NCBI RefSeq assembly: GCF_014982715.1 | Contig: NZ_JADCJY010000002.1 | Coordinates: forward strand, 248,001 to 312,000 | Source: Gallalistipes aquisgranensis | GTDB taxonomy: Bacteria > Bacteroidota > Bacteroidia > Bacteroidales > Rikenellaceae | Direction: 5' to 3' | Length of the DNA stretch: 64,000 bases | In this document: positions 59,467 to 64,000 of the stretch, piece after piece | Position numbering within the stretch: position 1 is the first letter of the stretch | Layout of the letters: every line of letters begins with the position of its first letter | Made by a program: the position numbers and the translations under genes | The notes under the pieces: model-generated | Databases searched by the model: none | The model's input: the letters and a program-made list of their open reading frames with translations, nothing else | What the model was told of the DNA's origin: nothing

Positions 59467-61749
59467 TCAGAGCGTATCGGCAGCTATCGGTTCGCCCCGG
59501 AATCCCTCGTTGGGTTCGGGCCCCATCTCGATCTCCATCACGCCTCCGTTCATCAGGGTCCGGTGCGTGAAGAAAGGCGTATCCATCGGCTCTCCGTTCA
59601 GCACGACCCGCTGGATATATTTGTTGCCGCGGGAATTGTTACGGGTGACGATTTCGAAACTCCGGCCTTCCGGCAGCCGGATGCGCACCCGGTCGAAGAT
59701 CGGCCGGCCGAGCGAATAGACACCGCTGGCCGGAGCCACCGAATAGAAACCCATCGCATTGAGGATATACCAGGCCGACATCTGCCCGCAGTCCTCGTTC
59801 CCGGCCAATCCGTTCGGATCGGCGAAATAGAGGTTGCGGAGGATCGAATCAACCAGACGCTGGGTCTTCCACGGCTCGCCCACATAGTTATAGAGGTGCG
59901 TGATGTGGTGGCTCGGTTCATTGCCGTGGGCATATTGCCCGATCAACCCGGAGATATCGCTGGAGATCCGGTCCCCGGCCAACTCGGAAGAGACCGTGAA
60001 AAGGGAGTCGAGCTTCGCGGTAAACGCCTCTTTTCCCCCGTGCAGAGCCACGAGACCGTCCACGTCGTGCATCACGTACCACGACCACTGCCATGCATTG
60101 CCCTCGCAATAATCGTCTTTGCGGTGATTCGAGGCCCGGGGGTCGAAAGGAGCGTTCCAGCTCCCGTCGAGCCGTTTGCCCCGCATGAATCCCACCGAAG
60201 GATCGAAATAGTTCCTGTAATACGAAGCCTTTCGCGCAAACTCCGCAGCCTCTTTTTCCTTGCCCAGCGCTTCGGCGAACCGGGCGATGCACCAGTCGTT
60301 GTATGCATATTCCAACCCCTTGGCCACCGACTCGTTGTCGCGGTCGCAAGGCACCCAACCGATCGAATCCTTGTATAGTTTTCCTACCGGCATCAAGCTG
60401 CCGGTATTGACATCCCCGTCGAGATTCTCTACGGTCACCGGGTGATACTGCGACGATTTGACACAGGCGGCGAAAGCCTTCTCCGCATCGAACCCCCTCA
60501 GTCCTTTCAAATAGGCCTCGGCAATGACCGAAACCGCATGGTAACCGATCATCGTGCCGGTATAGTTCGATGCCAGATCCCACATGGGCAGAAAACCGCC
60601 TTCGTCGGCCTTTTCGATCAGCGTACGGACGAAAGCCTCGTTCCGGGAGGGATCGATGATGTTCAACAGGGGATGCAGGGCCCGAAACGTATCCCACAGA
60701 GAGAAAACCGTGTAGTATTCACCCTTCTCGGAACGGTGAATCCGGCGATCCTGCCCACGGTAACGGCCGTCCGCATCGACATAGGTGCCGGGACTGATCC
60801 GGGCATGATAAAGCCCCGTATAGAAAATCCGTTTCGAAACCTCGTCCGGAGAGGTCACTTCGATCGCCTTGAGACATTCCTCCCAACGGTCGGCAGCCTG
60901 TGCCGCCACCTTGTCGAAATCCCAGCCGGGAATCTCCGCCTCGGCATTGCCGCGGGCTCCGCGGCAGTCCACCGCCGAAATGCCCACCTTGACCAATACC
61001 GGACAACCTCCGGTATCGCCGAACCCGAGCCGGGCCTTCACACCCGGTCCCGAAACGGAATCGCCGGAAACACGGCGCCCGCCGGCGAACAGTTCCGCCT
61101 CGAACGGCCGGGAAAACACGGCATAGAAATAAACGGGCTGATCCTTGGCCCAGCCGCAAGTCCGTTTCACCCCTTCGATCTCGGTCGGACCGAGCACGCG
61201 GAGTTCCAGATCGAGATTTTCGTGAAACTGAAGCGTGTGGGAAAGATCGACCACGACGGCTGCCGAATCCGATGCAGGAAAAGTGTAGCGGTGCATACCC
61301 GCGCGCACGGAAGCCGTCAATTCGGCCCGGACTCCGTAATCATCGAGTACGACCGAATAGTAACCGGGCGAAGCACTCTCCCTCTCGTGCGAAAAGCGGG
61401 AGCGGTAACCGGCTACGGAATCCTCACCCCGGTCCAGGGAGACATTCCCCACGACAGGCATCAGCAGAATATCGCCGTAATCCCCGATCCCGGTCCCGCT
61501 GAGGTGGGTGTGCGAGAACCCGATGATGACGGAATCGGAATAGTGGTAGCCCGAACAGGCGTCCCACCCCTCCATCCGCGTATCCGGGCTGAGTTGGACC
61601 ATACCGTGGGGAACGACGGCTCCGGGAAACGTATGTCCGTGTCCTCCCGTTCCGATAAACGGATCGACGTAATCCACCAGGGCCTCCGGCCGGTCCCCGC
61701 ATCCGGCCCACGCGCCCAACAGAAGCGGCAGCAAAAGCAGTTTTCTCAT
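59467..61749 (-). CDS. GH92 alpha-mannosidase lipoprotein (copy 2)
   Basis: A second GH92 member of 760 residues, only moderately similar to copy 1 (it has its own loops and insertions). It has a lipobox-like WAGC (Cys17), then YVDPFIGTGGHGHTFPGAVV, GFSHTHLSGTGIGDYGDILL, FSLWDTFRALHPLLN, EGNAWQWSWYVMHD, GQYAHGNEPSHH and GNEDCGQMSAWYILNAMGFY. The catalytic motifs are intact. Different linkage preference from copy 1 is likely but not provable here. It heads a unit with the alkaline phosphatase and follows the regulator gene by 149 nt. Confidence 0.92.
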   Translation of the reverse strand: MRKLLLLPLLLGAWAGCGDRPEALVDYVDPFIGTGGHGHTFPGAVVPHGMVQLSPDTRMEGWDACSGYHYSDSVIIGFSHTHLSGTGIGDYGDILLMPVVGNVSLDRGEDSVAGYRSRFSHERESASPGYYSVVLDDYGVRAELTASVRAGMHRYTFPASDSAAVVVDLSHTLQFHENLDLELRVLGPTEIEGVKRTCGWAKDQPVYFYAVFSRPFEAELFAGGRRVSGDSVSGPGVKARLGFGDTGGCPVLVKVGISAVDCRGARGNAEAEIPGWDFDKVAAQAADRWEECLKAIEVTSPDEVSKRIFYTGLYHARISPGTYVDADGRYRGQDRRIHRSEKGEYYTVFSLWDTFRALHPLLNIIDPSRNEAFVRTLIEKADEGGFLPMWDLASNYTGTMIGYHAVSVIAEAYLKGLRGFDAEKAFAACVKSSQYHPVTVENLDGDVNTGSLMPVGKLYKDSIGWVPCDRDNESVAKGLEYAYNDWCIARFAEALGKEKEAAEFARKASYYRNYFDPSVGFMRGKRLDGSWNAPFDPRASNHRKDDYCEGNAWQWSWYVMHDVDGLVALHGGKEAFTAKLDSLFTVSSELAGDRISSDISGLIGQYAHGNEPSHHITHLYNYVGEPWKTQRLVDSILRNLYFADPNGLAGNEDCGQMSAWYILNAMGFYSVAPASGVYSLGRPIFDRVRIRLPEGRSFEIVTRNNSRGNKYIQRVVLNGEPMDTPFFTHRTLMNGGVMEIEMGPEPNEGFRGEPIAADTL

Positions 61750-61800
61750 AAGTTCGGAATTAGTTTGTCAATGCACTCTCTCGGGACAGGCCCGCATCAA

Positions 61801-61808
61801 CAAAAATA
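61801..61808 (-). promoter_or_regulatory. Putative promoter of the GH92-alkaline phosphatase unit
   Basis: TATTTTTG on the minus strand matches TAnnTTTG. A start near 61794 leaves about 45 nt before ATG 61749. A -33 element is not clear. It is the natural target for the neighbouring regulator. Confidence 0.55.
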
Positions 61809-61898
61809 GAGGACAACCCTTAATAAAATATTAACGATCCCCTTAACCGAAACAAAATAAAACCGATGAATCCTCCGGAATGCAAAATCCGGGGAGGG

Positions 61899-64000
61899 CT
61901 AACGGACGAACGAATCGAACTCTGTCGGGAAGTGTTCGCCCATCACCTGCAGATATTCCCGGACAAAATTGTCGAACGCACTTTTTGCTGCCCCGATTCG
62001 CCGAAGCGCCACCAGAGCATGGCATTTCACTCTCACGGATTCCTCATCCAGCGAATCGAACTGCAGGATACGTTCGGAGAGCAAAATCTGCATCCGGTAG
62101 TCATCCGCAGCCACGATCCGTTCACGCCAACGGGAGAGAAGAGCGATCATGGCATCGGAATAAGCCGCCTTGAAACCGTCCAGCCAGTCGTACGACTGGT
62201 CGGGCAGGAGCTGCCCCCGGGCCGCCAGTTCCAGCAACGGAGCGGAAAGCGGACCATCCTCCCGGCTCCCGGCCAGACAATGCATGGCATACAGATAGTC
62301 GCAATAGGAGTCCCCGTGGAGGAGTATCTTCCAGCAGCCGTTGTCCGACGCGATTTCGAAATTCCCGACCCCTTCAAGAAGCAACCGGATTTTCCGGATA
62401 TTGACACTGCGGTTATTCTGGGAACTCTCCTCGGATTTGTCAGGCCACAGGCTTTCCCGCAGCCGGGCGTTCGAAATTCCCTTTCCGTCCGCCGTATAAA
62501 GTACGATCAGCGAAAGCAACCGTTTCATCATCGGAGTGAATTCGCCGGAAATATCCTCTCCCTGACGGTCCGTCACCCGGAATCCGCCCAACAGATGAAT
62601 ACCCGTCGGAAGCGGACAGGACTGGACCGCAGGTTCCTGCAAAGACTGTCCTTGCACATAAGGAACGGGGCCGGGGGCACGGACCGTTTCTTCCCTTCTT
62701 CCGAAAATCCGCCGGCGGACCGCCCAACACGCCGCTCCGCCGGCCGCAGCGGCACATCCGACCAGCACCCATATCCACGTACGACCTGCCTCTTCCTGCG
62801 GCAACGCCTCCAAAAGAGGCAAGTCGATCGAATAGAGATTCGCCTCATAGGAGCGGTCGGCGATCCGATGCATCGTCACGGCGAACAGCCGCTGTCCTAC
62901 CGTGTCGCACAACAGCGTGGCATCCGAATGCACGTCATGAAAGACAAAGGGTATCGTATCCCCGAGAGAGACGGTCTCCCCGTCCGCCAGGCCGATCCGT
63001 TTCAACTGCAGCCGGGACACGAACCGGCCGGGATCGAAAAAAAGGGCGTATGCCTCTTTCCCTTCCGGTCCGACGATCAGCCGGGAAGCCGCCACCTCGG
63101 AGGAGGTCTTCGAAGGAAGATCCCAGCATTTGCGAACGGAATAGTCCCGCAGATCCATAGCATACAGATCACGGAAAACCTGTGTTCCATACTCCTGGAA
63201 CCCTTTCTCGTTCCCCATGCCTCCGTAGATGTAGACCATCGTATCGGCAATTCCCACCGCACTCAGATACCGGGGAGGAATCATTCCCGAAAGCGAATCG
63301 GTCTGCACCTCTCCTCGTGAAGTGATACGATTCATCACGGAGAGATACCGGTGATATCCGTACCCGAAAAGTTGAATCAGGGAGGTATCGACAGGGGAAA
63401 AGAAGCTGTTGTGGTGCTGGCAACCCGACTCCATCGCCTTCCGCAGGGGCACCGACCAACGCCCGGCCGAGAAATCGAACCGGGAGATTCCTTCCGGCAA
63501 CGCACCTTCGAAATCGTACAGAAGTAAATCCCCCTTCACGGGATCGCAGACGAACTGATTGGCCATATTTTCCACCGGGAGCCCAGGCGAAAAGGGAAAA
63601 TCCGTCTGTTTCCGGGTCAGCAGATCGAAACGCCGAACCACATCTTTCGAAACGAACAGAACGGCTCTTTCGTCCCGCTCAGGCACGATGAAAGTTTTCG
63701 AACCGAAAGCCGCCTTCCCGATCCTTTTCCACCGCATATGGTCGAACACCTGCCAATAAGGACGGATTACGGATGCGGACATACCTCCTTCGAGGGACTC
63801 GACGACACCCCTGCGATCGGGCACATCCAACGGCCAGGAGTAGGAAACCTCTTCGGGCGAAAAACCGACAGTCAGATTCCGCAGAACGAAAGGAGCCACA
63901 TCGGTCGTGGAAAATCCCGTCAGATCGACGGCACCGAAACAGATGTTCACCTCTCGGCCGGAAGGCAATGGCAGAGACTCTCCCATGCCGAGGCCGTTGA
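61899..64000 (-). CDS. Transmembrane one-component regulator, periplasmic sensor with cytoplasmic winged helix (5' end cut)
   Basis: A membrane-spanning transcriptional regulator. The frame is open to the window edge; numbering here starts at the Met at 63986, so the true N-terminus is missing. Residues before about 395 form a periplasmic beta-rich region: the tail of a lectin-like sandwich, then Kelch-like repeats (MVYIYGGMGNEKGFQEYGTQ and similar). One membrane helix is at about 403-423 (TWIWVLVGCAAAAGGAACWA). After a linker, residues about 464-560 look like a winged helix of the OmpR/SARP type (LHLLGGFRV-like IHLLGGFRVT, ESLWPDKSEESSQNNRSVN). A helical BTAD-like tail follows. It probably controls the adjacent mannosidase genes. 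Confidence 0.75.
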   Translation of the reverse strand, partial: NGLGMGESLPLPSGREVNICFGAVDLTGFSTTDVAPFVLRNLTVGFSPEEVSYSWPLDVPDRRGVVESLEGGMSASVIRPYWQVFDHMRWKRIGKAAFGSKTFIVPERDERAVLFVSKDVVRRFDLLTRKQTDFPFSPGLPVENMANQFVCDPVKGDLLLYDFEGALPEGISRFDFSAGRWSVPLRKAMESGCQHHNSFFSPVDTSLIQLFGYGYHRYLSVMNRITSRGEVQTDSLSGMIPPRYLSAVGIADTMVYIYGGMGNEKGFQEYGTQVFRDLYAMDLRDYSVRKCWDLPSKTSSEVAASRLIVGPEGKEAYALFFDPGRFVSRLQLKRIGLADGETVSLGDTIPFVFHDVHSDATLLCDTVGQRLFAVTMHRIADRSYEANLYSIDLPLLEALPQEEAGRTWIWVLVGCAAAAGGAACWAVRRRIFGRREETVRAPGPVPYVQGQSLQEPAVQSCPLPTGIHLLGGFRVTDRQGEDISGEFTPMMKRLLSLIVLYTADGKGISNARLRESLWPDKSEESSQNNRSVNIRKIRLLLEGVGNFEIASDNGCWKILLHGDSYCDYLYAMHCLAGSREDGPLSAPLLELAARGQLLPDQSYDWLDGFKAAYSDAMIALLSRWRERIVAADDYRMQILLSERILQFDSLDEESVRVKCHALVALRRIGAAKSAFDNFVREYLQVMGEHFPTEFDSFVR

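Overview
The window looks like a chromosomal segment from a GC-rich member of the Bacteroidales, most like Alistipes or another Rikenellaceae. This is an inference from three things: the Bacteroidota promoter signature (TTTG, about 20 nt, TAnnTTTG) in front of many genes; SusC/SusD pairs, GH92 enzymes and other Bacteroidota-specific families; and the base composition. The window contains no rRNA, tRNA, CRISPR array, insertion sequence or phage module that I can support.

Bases 1-17,000 (minus strand) hold the fused str-S10-spc-alpha cluster, read from right to left: rpsL, rpsG, fusA, rpsJ, rplC, rplD, rplW, rplB, rpsS, rplV, rpsC, rplP, rpmC, rpsQ, rplN, rplX, rplE, rpsN, rpsH, rplF, rplR, rpsE, rpmD, rplO, secY, map, infA, rpmJ, rpsM, rpsK, rpsD and the start of rpoA, which is cut by the window edge. 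There is no tuf between fusA and rpsJ. Two gaps break the tight packing. A 190-nt gap between rpsJ and rplC is full of stem-loops with a mutually exclusive pairing. A 198-nt gap between rpsN and rpsH carries a candidate internal promoter.

Bases 17,000-44,760 are housekeeping genes in short transcription units: leuS and a CorC/HlyC-type membrane protein; a PurM-like AIR synthase divergent from an uncharacterised helical protein; gdhA; a secreted choloylglycine-hydrolase-family enzyme divergent from an outer-membrane beta-barrel protein and ruvB; a DUF4269 protein with surE; rplS; a LysO-type exporter with a NarL-type histidine kinase and response regulator; a degenerate S24-like regulator; tyrS and asnA; dnaX; clpB. 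Most convergent gene pairs are separated by clear hairpin terminators.

Bases 44,760-64,000 form a glycan-utilisation region that I read as directed at mannosides, perhaps phosphorylated ones. It holds a SusC/SusD pair, a GH99-like lipoprotein that lacks the catalytic glutamates, a CPPED1-like metallophosphoesterase, a GH99/71-like lipoprotein that keeps the glutamate pair, a divergent surface lipoprotein with two DUF5689-like repeats and a lamin-tail-like domain, two GH92 alpha-mannosidase lipoproteins, an alkaline phosphatase, and a membrane-spanning regulator. In the expected model, SusC/SusD import oligosaccharide, GH99-like and GH92 enzymes trim alpha-mannosides, the two phosphatases remove phosphate, and the regulator senses product in the periplasm through a beta-propeller-like domain while binding DNA in the cytoplasm through a winged helix. 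The regulator runs off the right edge of the window.
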